A DNA stretch of 64,000 nucleotides from Agaricus subrufescens (lineage: Eukaryota > Basidiomycota > Agaricomycetes > Agaricales > Agaricaceae): positions 434,001-498,000 of the forward strand of contig CM057066.1 in the NCBI GenBank assembly GCA_029945375.1, in the 5' to 3' direction. The stretch's first letter is position 1. The number at the start of each line of letters is the position of its first letter. A model generated the notes under the pieces. That model saw only the letters and a list, made by a program, of their open reading frames with translations. It did no database searches and was not told the origin of the DNA. The position numbers and the translations under genes were made by a program. Positions 34,701 to 48,248 of this stretch are shown one piece after another.

Positions 34701-37316
34701 AGACTCGGAGGTAGTCCAGCAAAAATACCACAAACACTAACAAGTCACCGGCAATGCGGGTCTGCGGTACTGCTGCGCCCGACGGTCGTGCTAGATATAG
34801 TTCACACGCTCCGTCGGAAGGAACCATCATAATCGTACTCAAGTGAAACGCATGGAAAGGCGCTTCCAACGAATCCATGTGGGGAAATCCGATTGTGCCG
34901 CCACAAATTGCCCACTCCACTTCTCAGTTTCAAGTGACACCCTTAGGCACTCATTCGATAATTGATAATTGAGGGTCTAATGTCAAGGAATATTGTAGAC
35001 TTGTCACTCTCCCACCCTTTGGACCTTCGACACCAGGGCTCGGTACTTCAGTCGGCGGTTTGGGATATTCCGATTTGATGATAAAATAAGCTTCGCCACT
35101 GCATCGATTAAATCACATCAAACTTGTATGGGAAAATTGTGCCTTGTTTGGTTTAGTGTTGTCTTAGTATTGTGCTGTTTTTAGAAAATTCAGCTGTAAC
35201 AAGAATTTAGTTGTTAGACGTGGGAGTCTGTACCGCCTGTAGACCCTCATGTTATTGTGCTGGGCACTGTGGGCATGAGAGTAGGTACGTACACTGGCTC
35301 CCATCAGAGTCCGTTTCGGTACCGCACATGACCCCACAGGCGTTTCGGTTGTCATCCACAACATTTATTCGATCACGTTGGCCAAATTCTCAATTTTTTC
35401 CACTAGCGAATTTTCTGTAAGGGAGCAGAGAGCCATCGAACGTACTGATCGGAAAAACCGGCTTGTTCCACTGGTCTCCTACTACTGGTTTGTGCTACTA
35501 GGCCATAATCGACGACAGCATCAATGTCAGCGCATCGACTACCTCCCCCATCAGCAGTTTTTGCATCAGAACGCTTTTCAAAAACAGTTTCGCAACCGTA
35601 ATCTCTTCCGAGAACTTCTATTGACATTGATAATCTAATTATTTACGATTATACACCCGGCGGTATCTTGGCAGGAAAAGATCGGATACTAGTGGTTGTT
35701 CTGAGGTTTCTGAAGGAAAATGCGTCGGGCAAAGAGATCAGAAGAGAGCGCGCCCACATGTGTTATTTGACCGCCTGGTAGAAATTAGCAACAAATCCGT
35801 CCTCCTATCAGATCAAATACACTAGTAGGTGATTTGGTTTGTAAAAGAGCCGGTAGTGAAAAATTAAAAACTTGGATCGTCTATCTAACAACAACATAAG
35901 ATTGTTCTGGTCAAACATACACCGACTCCAAAACTTTTCTAAAACACCTATCAGTGGATTCGTCCATTCCCACTGAACAAATATCGGATCTATTGAAACA
36001 CCTACGCCATCAATCGCGTTACATCATTCCAAACTGTTGCGAAGCAACATTGATCATCAAGGACTACCCAGCGCATTCAAAAGCCCAGTTCAAGAAGTAT
36101 AAGAATATCACTGCCCACTGCCCCTGTCTAAATTACTTTTTCACCTGAGCCGAATAGAACATGTTCGTGTGAGGTTCAATTCCATTTGTTTATTTTTTTT
36201 TTTTTTGACTTCTAAAAACACCCAACTTGACTAGTCTAGTTATGATCCCTAGAACAAGGAACAAAAATACAATGATGGTAAGAGATTTGGGATAACGTAG
36301 AAATAGGTAAGTATATATTTCTTGTGGAACTATGAGGAAATAGAGAGGATAGATGAATGAGGATACACAAAGGAAAAAAATAAGATGATACTTCACAAGA
36401 AGAACACCAAGTACACACAAGGACGGATGAAATCGAACGGCAAAAGAGTAAAGGCTCGGATAAGGCGTGGAGTTAGGGCAATAGTTGGAGCGAAAATTGT
36501 TGTGTCCCTACAGTACAGTCCAGTCCGATTTGATCCAGATTATAAAGCGACAGCGCGGCGATGGCAGCGACAAAGAGGGATATTTGGTTGCCCGGCGAAC
36601 AAAAATGAGATTAGGGCGCCATAAGTCCGAAAAGAATGGCGGCAAAGGAATACAGAACACAAAACGTGTCATACAGGGTAACACGGCTGAAGAGGGCGTC
36701 CGAAGTGGAAGGTGTTTCCGGGCAAAGGTAGTCCCAATCCAGGTCCAGGGTAATAGTAACAGTTGAGGCGAGCGTAATGACCGTGAAAAATTGGCGATAT
36801 ACAGAATGAATGTGAAGGGCAGGTACTGATGGCACGGAGAAGAGATACAATGAAGGAATGACTTCAAAGATACAATTTTGATGAATGAGCGACAAGGATG
36901 ATAAATCCACTAGAAAAGAGTGTGACAGCTGCGAGACCACGAAACGAGCACAAGAATCTTGAATATTGGAAACCGGGCGGTGGTTGTCGCAGAAATGTTG
37001 AGTTGGGTCCATTGTGTATGGTGTAATAATCGTCCCCCAGGCTGACGGGCAATAAAAAAAGAATAAAACAACAATAAAGAAGACCGATAAAAAGGCTAAT
37101 AGAAAGCAGCGTTGACTTGAGAGAGAAATCTATAGCGGAGACCAAATGCTCGTGTGATTTTGCGTTGATTTTGCATTGATAGTGAAAACTGAAAGCGAAT
37201 ATGCGACAGATACAGAAGCTTGAGGTTTTGTTTAGTGTTGAATGCAAATATGTAGATCAAAGGCGAGATGATGATGAGAAATGAATGCATGTGTTTCGAT
37301 TGGGACGGAGGTTCGT
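31772..37316. other. 5.5-kb gene-poor region
   Basis: Between FET3 and the Ser/Pro-rich gene. Nothing could be assigned. A stretch at about 32.8-33.0 kb reads HHSGGFRCPPHTHHRAKGNC in one frame, then ICPFKVNLDTLP; it looks protein-like but matches no family I can name. Another open stretch at 33.75-34.07 kb is unrecognised. A run of 14 T at 36193-36206 and the sequence right of it (36.4-37.3 kb) are probably the 3' UTR or downstream flank of the neighbour. Decayed genes are possible. Confidence 0.4.
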
Positions 37317-40092
37317 TCAAGGAATCCATCCCACCCTGCCCATACCAAAGCGGATCTTTGACTTGGGGGCTTCCCACGAGATACGAATAGTACCCGCTCC
37401 ATTGATCTTGAGCTTATCTTGCATCCGACAAGCCTGTGAAGACGCAAAATGAGTTATGAGACTATTTTTTACCACATAATGAAGGACGCTCACGGTTTCA
37501 GCAACGGTACTTTTCTTGAAGTCGATGATCCAAATGTTACTACCCTGCCCCTGACCAGTCTGACCATCGGTGTTCGTCGTCTTCACCATACTCCTCACCT
37601 CACCAAGGGAAGCACACCACTCTTTTAAAGCACTGACTTCTTGCTGCCCATCGCCGACGCCACTAATGACCAGTCTTCTCTTCGGATTCTTACGCGCTGT
37701 ATTCGGTATCAAATTAACAATCGATTTGCGCTTTGAATCCGTTTCTTTTTCGATTCGGACCGTTGACAAAGGTCGATGAGGCGTAGAAACCGCATTAGAG
37801 TTACGAAGACGTGCAGCGAGAACTTTGAAACCGTTTTTGGACGGAACAGGGGCCGGAGTTGAAATTGTGGGGGAAATGGGGTAAGAATTCGAGACACTCC
37901 TCCTTTGTACAGGAGATGAGGTTCCAGAAGCGTTGGACTGCTTCCTGATCGAAACCGGCGAGGCCCGGTTGTATAGGGGGCTCTTCAACCCTTCAGGTTT
38001 CACCGTTCCGCTTACCAGAGGAGTGGGCCTTTCTCGCGGAACTGATGTCTCTAATCTCGTCTCTTGTTGTACCCGTGTTCCCAAATCCCGATCCAGCATG
38101 TCGGCGATCACACTTAATCTAGCTTTCCTCTCCTCCTCCACCGGATCCTTGCTTAGAAATGAGAATTCCCGGGTGTAATACTCCGCGTCGTCCTCTAGGT
38201 CATCGTCCTCGTCATCGTCAAACGAGTTGATGACCGAGACGCGTCTACTCTCGTAATCATCACCCTTCATGCCCCAGCCAAAACTACCGCCACGCCGAAT
38301 TAAAGCGGGGCCCTCTAATGTCGGTGAGAGGGCAGGAGCTGATGCAGCATTCTTTAGTGGGGGAGATGAAAGCTGAGCTTCACTAAGGATCGGAGTATTG
38401 GGCATTTGGGGGCTGGCCGTATTCGTGCTGATAGTGGTCATAGATGCAGACGCAGATAATCTCGAGGTGAAGGAGTTGTCGACGGGCGAAAGGGGGGGAA
38501 AGTGCGTAGACATGGGTGAAGAGAAGGAAGGAGAAAAGGCAGTGGTAGTGGGCGTCATTGATGTGGGCGAGCTTTTGGTGGGCGAACAGGGGATGCTCAA
38601 AGATGTAAGTGACGGCTTAGAAGAAAGGGTAAGAGTGGGAGAACGGAGGTTAGCCACAGATTGAGAAGGTCGAGGCGAAGCTAATTTGAGGGGAGCGGGC
38701 TTTGGGGGAGACTTAGCCGCCGCAGGAGGAAGGGGTACGCTTTCATGTAGAGAGGTATTGGTGCTGGGACGCTCACGGCTGAGCGGTTTCTCCTGATTAA
38801 CTGGTGAAGACTCCTTGATATCCTTGTTCGCAGTATTACCAGAGATTTTGGAAATGAAAGATACAAGCCTTTTCCTGGTTTTCCGTTTCTCTTTTTTGGC
38901 CTTGTCCTTGCCGCCTTCCTCCGCAACCGAACTTGTGAGAGACCATCTAGAAGCCGTCACAGGGGGCGACAGAAGTTTGGAGGGGGCGGGGGTCGAGAGA
39001 TGGTTCTGGTAACCAAGTGCGATAGAAGTCAAAGAAGGTTTAGGAGAGAGAAGCCCTAGAGACGGTTTGGAATGAAGAGTTGGTGGAGCGTGGACTGAAT
39101 CAATGGAAGTAGGAGAATCTCTGGGAGAGGTACGCGGTGTAGTCGCAGTTTCCCCTTCAAGAAAAGGGGAACTACCAACTGAGGAAGTGGGAGATGACGG
39201 CATGGAGGATAATTTACCATGCGGTACTGGTGTAGCGCGAGCGTCTTCCACGTTGGGTGCAAAAGAGGGCGAGGTTGTATCCACTGGAATAATGTCTTCG
39301 GGCAATGGAACGGGGGTGGCACGGCCGACGTACACTTGAGATGATGAAGCATGAGGAGTCCTGTAGTACGTTGTCATTGGAGTATTCGGGGGCGGGCCTT
39401 GTAAGGAGGCTGGTGCCATTGAGTGCACAAGAGGCGAGTCAGCCTCAAATTGGGTTGCATAATATTCACCACCTTCCGGAGCCTCCTGGACATCATGGAC
39501 CATTTCCGTGCTACCCGAAGAGACCCATTCATCCAGACGCGTGCTGAGTTGCTCAGAGTCAAAGTAGACAGCATTGCGGTGCGAGCCAAAAGGCAAAGAT
39601 GAAGTGAGAGAGCGTAAACAGGACTGCCCATTGGCTGGGCTTGAAGGATCCGGTCCTGTTTCTGAGAGGAGGGGAAGAGACGTATTTCGGGGTAAGGACG
39701 GCCGACGTGACAGAGCTGACGAGGACGAGACTTGAGAACTGGAGCGGCGGTGAGGAGCGGGAGCGGCCGGAGCAACGGGATGAGAAGTGGATAGAGGGGA
39801 AGTCACGCTGGGGGAGCGGAGGTGGGAGACGGAAGCCGGCGGGTCTGGGAGAGGCTGCAAGCAAAATTGTGAGCGGTAGGGCTTAGATATAAAAATTACG
39901 GAAAACTATGCAAACCTTTTGCGGGCAGTGATCAAAGCCAAGTACCGGAGAATCTGCACGCGCAGCATGCGCGTCGCACATCATTTGAGTGTCCGCATTT
40001 TCGCTCAACCAGAAGTGTAGTCTATCCCTGGGGGTTGAGTCCTCGTTCACGCGACTGGCGGTCGAGACAGGGTCGCGTAAAGGACTGTCCAT
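37317..40092 (-). CDS. Ser/Pro-rich protein with RRM-like C-terminus
   Basis: Not a family I can name. Exon 1 starts with the ATG at 40092 (MDSPLRDPVSTASRVNEDST) and ends DHCPQK. An intron with GTTTGC...GCAG borders joins it to PLPDPPASVSHLRSPSV. About 700 low-complexity residues follow, rich in Ser, Pro and Thr, with a basic patch (KDKAKKEKRKTRKRLVSFIS) and an acidic patch (DDDEDDDLEDDAEYY). The last 100 residues look folded: RRLVISGVGDGQQEVSALKE, then WCASLGEVRSMVK, then NIWIIDFKKSTVAETV, then INGAGTIRISWE. That is a beta-alpha-beta order like an RNA-recognition motif with a degenerate RNP-1. A 60-nt segment (37434-37493) has intron borders but is also open in frame. The TGA complements 37317-37319. 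Confidence 0.75.
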
Positions 40093-43000
40093 GAGAGGAG
40101 AGAGGGCGAGGAGAGCGGGGAAGCTGCGACTGGGGGGACTGGCCAGTATATTATAAGGCGGGCGGGAAAATAAACAGTTCTGTGCAAATAGAATAGATTT
40201 ATATTTGGACCCTGTCAGATCCCAGATCCCAGATCCATCGACCGATCACTGACGCCCATCCCGATGTGGCTGCCGATACTCATGCTGCTATTCTCCTCTC
40301 CCATCTCCAACCCCCCAATTGAATTTTCCAGCACAATACCATGTTCCCTCTCCCAGCAGCAACCACATAGCACCCCCTTTCCGCTGTTCGACTTCAACAT
40401 CCTTCCTCACCGAGAATCACAGCCCGATACAGCAACCCTTAAACTAAATCTCTGCCACCGTTTATCCGCATCCAATTCGTGGGAGCGGCAAATTTTCGCC
40501 CGGTTCGAATCAATCCGGCTCACATAAGCCGCTCGAACTCTTTCACCTTTCCCAAACTGGACTAGTTTCTCGAGCAGCTCACGTTGCGTAACATCAGCGG
40601 AGTCTGCTCGACGATTCAATCTCACGCTTTACAAAATCCTTTATCCAGCCAAGGCGCTGCTTACCCCAGCTCTTCTCTCTGCACATGCGCCTCGGGTTCT
40701 CTTCTCTTTTGGCTGCCTTTTTGTCGTACTACGACATTTTTCGGGTCACATGTTGCCTTTCGAAAGCGCACCGACTGTCAAGGAGGGATATCGCCGCTCC
40801 ATGTCTCCCCTGCCCAGTCTGCTAACTACCACGAGGAAAGACATCGATGCCAAGGCTATTATTGGTAGATTGATTTCGACATATACTGATCCATCGCATT
40901 GACTGCCAGTGAAACTGAATGACCTTGTGTCATGATACTTTTTCCTACAATGACGATATGTTCTACGGAAAACGCAAACGATTACGCAAGACCCACAACT
41001 TCCTGCCACGCACATGATTGCGCCCGTGCATAATGCTTACTCCCCACTCTCATTATGAGACACGCTTAGAAAGTCAAACGAGAGTCAACTGGTCCAGTCT
41101 CCATATATCTTAGCTTTATGTCGATTCTCTGTAGCGATGTATTTATTTGTGCGCTGTTCGCAGTATCGTCCAGACCGTGTTCAAGCGTCGCATAATAAAT
41201 CCGGATTCAGATTTAAAAAACAAAAATAAAAATAAAATAAAATAAATTGAAAGCTATGCTTTGTCATTTTTAGGTACCCTAGTTACTGACACTGCACCCT
41301 GACCACAGGATTATTTGCCACCACACGCCGCACACTGATTGAAACATGCACCAGCGGGATATGACGTTGTCATGGCCGTAGAGTTTCAACTCGCTTATTA
41401 TATTAGCCAAATCTCTGTCGACATCATGGGTGAAGATATTAGGAGAGATTAAATTATTTTCTATGGTAGCGAGCAGAACAAATCTGGAATAAATCATATC
41501 AACCCTAGAAGAGGCAGAGCACCTGGAATTTCTTTTCCCATGTAATCAACAATCTCCTCCATCGATCAATTCACTTTGCGCCCTTTTTCCCCGCAACATT
41601 CATCGCTACTATTCCACCTATGGACTAGTCATTTATATTACCTTCTATTCAACTCCGGCGGTGACGGGTTGATATTCCAGCTGTCGTAAGTTAAATGTGT
41701 GTTGTTTAAGAGTAATACATTTGTACAAATCTAGCAAAATATCCAGAACATAATCTAAAGTCTAGTTTGGTAACATTTCGTGACTCTAAACCAATCGGAA
41801 GAAACACCGGAGGAGCTACATATGTAATAATTGCCTGAAGGCATGCTTAGACAGGGTCAGTAACGTTACGTTGTCGGCCACTCCACCGCTTTCACTATCA
41901 ACTTATATCATCGAACGTCGGGTTATTAACCTGGCTCCGACGGTGCTGAAACCCATAATGAACGAACCTGGGCCAACTTCGTAATTGGGCCTGAGTGGCT
42001 GATCGCTCGGGACGGAGTACACTCTAACTTCCGTGAAAAACTTGCATGAAAAATTCACGCTTCGGCCTTCCTTAGGATTGTTCGCTGACAACCCTTGGTT
42101 AACCCTGCCCGTATGTGATGGTGCCAATGCTTTTCCGGATCTCTGTCCGGTTAAGTTGCGACTGGTTCGGGTTGAGTCCCAGTATTGTCAAAGACACTAT
42201 TGTCGTCAGCTGAAGTGTGCGAGTTCCTATCCGACCAGTATCCGACTGACTTTCAAACAGATCAATATGTAGGATACCCCCACTAGGTAAAAAGTGGGAT
42301 AACACGCTAGTCCAAAATTTTAAATGAGGGCTGAATGATAATGTATTTTTAAATTAAGTTGCCAAATAAGTGAACTTTGCCGTAGGTCGTCTTTTACGGT
42401 CTTGTTTCACCGCAGTAATTCAAAGTGGAGATTTCAGACCAATGGTTTCCGGATACGTTGCATTTTGGACACGTGTTAGGGGTCCTATGTTACGGAGAAT
42501 TGAGGCTTGAAGGAATACAGACAATCCATTTCTTGGCACTGTAACCAGAGAAATCTTCTCTATCTACGTGATTACGGTGACGTTCTTGACTTTGCAGACA
42601 AGGAAGAGTATGACAATCCTAAAATAAACATTCCAGTTCATCAGACATTACAAAATTACACGTAACGCGCTCAAACTCAACTGATCATTCGTCAATGTAA
42701 ATGGATATCTCCATGTCTACATGTAGTAATACGATACCCACCTAGCACCGTAGGTACAAAACATATATAGTAATACTTTCCGCGCAGTAAGGAGTTGGCA
42801 ACGCACAGCCCTATTCTAGAACAGAGTCACGCCATCACCCGAAAACTGGTCAGGCAGTGACAAGCACCCCCCGGGCCAGATCAGCTGTTATTCTCACAGC
42901 CTGCTTGAACGCTTCGCACTCAGCAAGATGCCGGTCGCTGGACAGGTAGTGCCTTTGAACCTACTTCGTACAAGGGGAATTCCGGACAGGTGAGCACCAG

Positions 43001-46000
43001 TTGGCCCAGGATCCAAATCAGAAGGAGGGAGATAACGTACACTGCTATTATAACCTTGATATACGAGGAGTTAAAGAGCAAGTTACTGTTTGTCTTTTTT
43101 GTGGAGGACATTCCGATGCGAGCTCGACGCACCAGGGGTTTCTATCTGATAATGATGTTCTTTCAGGTTGTCTGATTGTTGTTAACTGCTGCTAAGTATA
43201 TACATGTATATGTCGATTAGCCTATCATGTTAATACAACACGAAAGTTGTTTGGTCTAAATCAAGTGGCGTATGTATCTGCCAGTGCGCGCTTTTTCATG
43301 ATCAGAACTTAGAAAGCTGTCAGGATGGAAATATAGCTCCACTAGTAAGGGCAACGGCTCTGGGAGGGTCGGGATGATCGCTTAATAGCACAAGCCAGGC
43401 GGCACGCATAAATAGCCCATGTTCTATAACTTAAATTGAATCCACAACGGCTGGATCATTGAAAACTTCCTAGCTCACCTTTGGATCCTCCCGTGGTTCC
43501 GCTCCAAAAAACATGGGACTCCAAGATGATATATCTCGCCATAGAGTATTACCCTGTTTCTTCTTCCATGTGAAGTCAAAACGAAAATACATTCTCGAGT
43601 GCTTGGGTCAATATCCTCAAAAACAGTATCGTTCTTGGCGGTTTGATCTTCTGTGGATAATGGAACTCTGATACTACGCCCCTAGTGCTGTACCCTATCT
43701 ACCAAAATTTTCTGTTCAGTCACGTCCTCGAATTGGTTCCGAACCCAAACCTGGGTGATTGAAAGCTGATAACCGAATGGGAGATTCCTTATTGTTACTA
43801 TCTATAGTTGATCGATTAAGGGTTTGGTCGATTTTCCTCTTATGACGATGAGAACTTTTTGGAAACTCCGCTACTGGTAGTTGAAGGTTTAAGGAATGGC
43901 CTAGCGCTAGTCGAAGCACACTTACTTATAATTGCTTATTCCTACCCCAGCTAAGATGAAATCTAGCACCGATCGGCAGCCTTTGAGCGTACGATAGTAG
44001 AACTGAAGAAGCTTGGATAAAATCCTGCCGATCCGAATTGCATGTACCATTGGACTTTAAATTAAGGTCGATGAGTGTTAGAGAAGTTCATTTAACAGTC
44101 GGTAGTATGGAAGACCCGCCAAACAGAAGAGGAAAGTTCATAGCGCTCAGTGAATTTTGCTCGCAGGCGCTGCCGAGGATTTCGAAAGCAATCTGGCGGG
44201 TCGATTATTCAGACCTTAGGCGAGCATTTGATTTTGATGTATATAAGTTGCTGTAGACTGTATCACGAGGTACGCGACCAACAGGCGGGTCACCTGGAGC
44301 ACCTGACTGGGGCAGGGGGACCCCTTCTAGGTGGGTGGCCTATGCGATAAAGGAATGAAGGTTGTAAATCTCGTCGTCAGGCACGATTTGTTCCGCCCTC
44401 GATTTATCCATTTCACTAGCATTTCGCCATGAATATATTCACATGAGAATGCAGCTCGACCTGAAGCCCCGAGGTGCAAACAACACAAAGTTTGAATATC
44501 TAGCAAAGTATGTACCATATGGTGAACTTCGATATCGTAAATGAAAATGGCTGGAAATCGGTATGCACAACAAGGGCAAGTATATTTTGTCCTAGGTTAT
44601 CGGACAAGAAACTCGGCACTACAGCAGTCATAGAATTTCGAAGTCGAAACTCAAATGAAATCCGCCAAGTAAGTGGGCTCAAGCCCACTCTAGAGTATGA
44701 CATTTCCCGTTTTACTGCCCTCTTTCCCCGCGACGAGACATCCTATGGGATTAAGACCGCAATTTGATAACGTTTACCCAAGACGACAATACCATTCAGT
44801 CACTGCACTCCCACCATAGACCCATCACAATTGTGCTCTGATGAGCTGGTTCAATTAATACCTTCGGCAAGGTCCGCGAAGTTGCGCATGTCGCCCAATA
44901 AGGAAACAACGCGCAGAACAGTCGGGGCAGCATCTCGAATCGATCAGACACGAGGCGAGAGAAATTCACTCTCTTTCAATTAACCCTAGCACCTCAAGTA
45001 TGAAAACTCGACACGAGGCAGACCTCATCTCGTCTTTTACAGCAGCTTCGAAAATCCGAGGCTGTAATCACGAAGCAGTGTGACTATAGTTCGGACTTTT
45101 TAAAGATCGGCCGTTGGGGGCGCCGGGGAAGTTTGCTTTTTGGAGCTTTTTTGTGGGATTTGGCAAGTGGAAGGATGCGATAGACATCAGAACTGTGTAA
45201 CTTCTCGCTAACGTTTTCAATTATGATCTCCTGTCCACGACCCTTCAAGGCAGAAGCGTTTGTCGGACAAACAGAATGTTTTTTTAGCCATCGAAACTCG
45301 GGCAACCCTGACCAACCATATTCTAGTGTTCACTTTTTTCGTCAACCAACGGCTATGCACCAAAACCAACTCAGACATGGAATAACATGTGGGGGTACGT
45401 AGATTTTTGGACTGGACCTTCGATTCCAATGATACATACGCAAATTGTAACCCGTGAGTAACATGTGGCAAAGACTCTAAATTGGAGCTTACTTCTTCCA
45501 CGATAAAGATTTTCCTCGAAGCCTTATGAATTGTCTCGCGACAACCAGCTTCTACGCCCGATTAGATTTAATATTTGAATTGTCGTCAACAAGAGATACG
45601 AAGAAAGTGTAATTTCGAGAGTTTCAAGTTCCTCCGAGCTTAGGGAGCGAATAAGAACTAGAATATTAAGCAAGAGTGAGCGAAAAGCTTCTCGATCCTG
45701 CTCCGCTTTTCAAAGTTCTGCTCCAAAGTTCTATTCCAATACATCCGTCGAATGTTCTCAGTGGCTCTCGTGAACTTGATGAAGAATCGCGATAAAAACT
45801 TGGGACAACAACTACCCACACCAAGAAGCAGGAGCTATGGGTGTTGCGGAGCCCCCTCATACGCTCGAATGATATCATGATGGAAGATGTCTTGTGTCAT
45901 ATTCAGCCTCTTACTCTCACACACGATATTGAATACAGTCACGCGAACACATCGCGTTTCTTTGATTAGGCTACCGCTAAACAGGGTCGAGAAATGCTCA

Positions 46001-47769
46001 ACTAGAAAATTTGACCATTTGGAGTATCAATTGATGCAACTTCAAAGTAAGTTTTATTCTCTGCATCCATACTAACGAGGCAGATATATAGCCCACACAT
46101 CACCCATATCGACTCTTGGAGTGATTTTATCGGGTGTCACATAGTGGTGCATCTCACCCGACCCTCACTCGATTTCAAAATTGTATGGCGATGCAATCTT
46201 TTCCGAAAGTTTCTCTGTCAAACATCAACCCTTCTACTTCGCAGAGAAGCTGTAAAAAGGCCCTACGAATTTCTTCTAGCTGGGTCGGTGCCAGTGGTAT
46301 GACCATTGAATTGCAGTGTGACTTCTCAGTGATCTCATGAATTGGTGCATCTTTTCCTCCAACAATTCCATCAATGTACCCTGTCTCCCTTATGACAAGT
46401 ATAGCTTTCTGTTGATATGGGCGTTTAAAGCGGGCCGGTCTCTATTTTCTTCGAATCGCCTGAGATTCCGAGCCTCCTAATATCAACATTACATGAACGG
46501 TACGCAAAAGCGGGATTGTTGACTCTATTGTGTACAATCCGCTGACCTAGGAAGACTGTTGTATACCACCACTAGGGGGAAGGGAGCATAACCTTGAGGT
46601 TATTCTTCTTAAAGTTATTTTGAGATCATCATCCTTATTGTCTACAAGTTTATCAAGGTGACGTGCTCTGCCGGGCCGACTGTATCGCTCCTTAGAAGCA
46701 AGCATCTAACTGTACTGCACCATGATTTTTCGTCCACCCTCGGGTACCTCGGCATGTCATAAACACCGTCCTCAAATCGGCCTTTGTCAACATCTTGGCA
46801 GTTTTGACTCATGTGTTTCGCGTCATTACTTTGTTTCCGTTCTAGCCCCTCTAACACAGCTCCAAAGTTCTTCGGGGTTCATGAGAGAGCACAAGTAAGC
46901 GCTATGTTTCTATTATAAGTACAGTGTCTAAGTGCGGACTTTGCAGTTAGCTTGGAAGTTTAGGTACTAAGTCAGTCAACAATAACAGTTAGTAGTTTTC
47001 TATGACAGCCGTGTTGTCACCCTCGTTCTATAATAAGCCCGGTAAAAGCCCTGTTGCTTCAGCAGCTCAGTGATTGATAGTATCGAGGTACCACCAGTTA
47101 AGTCTAACGCCACATAATAACCCGGATTGCGGGGTGTGATCTGCCTGATATTGACGTGTGATTATCCTACTGCTAGAGGAGGCCTCGACGCTGTGGGAAT
47201 ACCATACGTACTTTCAAAAGGAGAAAAAGTGTGGTCAGAAGTTAAGGTAAAGGATGTTCTTCGGGAGTTCAATATCAAGCGAGAAATTTTATCTGATTTT
47301 GGGCAAGTGGCATTATCGCGGGTGCTCGACCGATTTATTTTATCAGTTGTTCATCGGCATCGGCAAGTTGATAAAAATAGGACTATATCAAGCTGTCTAT
47401 GTCGACATTCCGCATGTTGTGTGCTATTACTAGGGAATATTAAATACTCTTTATAGGCGCAGACCCGGTAAATGACAGTTGATCGGTAAATACTACCTTG
47501 CAAATCATGGCCTCGGTTGGCCGCTGGGAGAAAAATAGACCCTACATTTTTATTCTTCAACTTAGTGTATTGGTGTAGAACTAAGTGATCTTGTTATCTT
47601 GACGTACCCGAAGAAAGTCGTCTGTACCATATATTATTTACCAAACGGAGTTTCGCAGATCAAAAAGAAAGTTCCAAGTTTTCTCATCGTGCTACAGAGG
47701 AGAAAGGCAAATCTGTGACTTGAAGCAGCCAAGAGCTAGACAGCTCGGCACGCCGAATGGATGGTCCTG
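40093..47769. other. 7.7-kb gene-poor region
   Basis: Holds the promoter of the Ser/Pro-rich gene on the left and otherwise nothing I can name. Short open frames occur on both strands, for example from an ATG near 40751 (MLPFESAPTVKEGYRRSMSP) and around 44.5 and 47.2 kb. None has a family signature or a consistent splice pattern. I saw no long terminal repeats, target-site duplications, reverse transcriptase or transposase motifs. The stretch may be decayed repeats or contain intron-rich or non-coding genes I cannot see. Confidence 0.4.
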
Positions 47770-48195
47770 TCAGACGAGAAGCACCGGAGCGATAACAAGA
47801 GCGTTTTTAAAATATGGACCAGTACGATGAATCAACACTAAATTCGAATTCGTGGAGGAATTTGACCGGGGAACTGGTAATAAAGCCGCCGGAACTCCGG
47901 CTGAAGCGAGTGGTGCAGTTGCTATAGTGCGAAAAAAACCAGCTCGGCCAATCATATTGGAATAGCTCGATTTGTAGGGGGAGATAACGGGTATGAGGAA
48001 GGTGGTGGAGAGGAGAGCAGAAGGTAGATGTGCGGATCCCGAAGCTCGACTAAGGCTTCTTGGGCTCTTGCATACTACCCCATAATAATCGAGGATCGAA
48101 GACCACACAGTCGAGACTCCATACATCAGATGACCTCGCCAACCATTATCGGTTTTTTTCTTCGTTGTATGGATTGCCTCAGCAGTTGTGGCCAT
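47770..48195 (-). CDS. possible small protein of unknown function
   Basis: A 141-codon frame from the ATG at 48195 (MATTAEAIHTTKKKTDNGWR) to the TGA complementing 47770-47772. It is divergent from the IKS1 kinase gene. No domain, membrane segment or family was recognised; the C-terminal part reads MIGRAGFFRTIATAPLASAG and is Ala/Ser-rich. Two CACGTG elements lie just upstream of this start and would fit a shared promoter. Because its reading frame also stays open upstream and its composition is unremarkable, it may be chance. Confidence 0.3.
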   Translation of the reverse strand: MATTAEAIHTTKKKTDNGWRGHLMYGVSTVWSSILDYYGVVCKSPRSLSRASGSAHLPSALLSTTFLIPVISPYKSSYSNMIGRAGFFRTIATAPLASAGVPAALLPVPRSNSSTNSNLVLIHRTGPYFKNALVIAPVLLV

Positions 48196-48226
48196 GAAGT
48201 CACGAAGTAGGTAGTAAGCAGTTGGA

Positions 48227-48248
48227 TCACGTGACCTATACACGTGAC
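48227..48248. promoter_or_regulatory. paired CACGTGAC elements in a divergent promoter
   Basis: TCACGTGA at 48227-48234 and ACACGTGAC at 48240-48248 repeat the core CACGTGAC 13 bp apart. They lie 32-53 bp from the possible small gene and about 215 bp before the IKS1 start. CACGTG cores are bound by bHLH or bZIP factors in fungi; the close pairing favours function. Confidence 0.5.

Noticed and set aside
36193..36206. Run of 14 T as a possible terminator
   Set aside because: Eukaryotic polymerase II genes do not terminate at T runs, and no polymerase III gene (tRNA or 5S) was found before it.
47127..47456. 109-codon plus-strand frame with GLDAVGIPYVLSKGEKVW
   Set aside because: It looks slightly protein-like but has no start context, partner exons or family match, so it is not reported as a gene.
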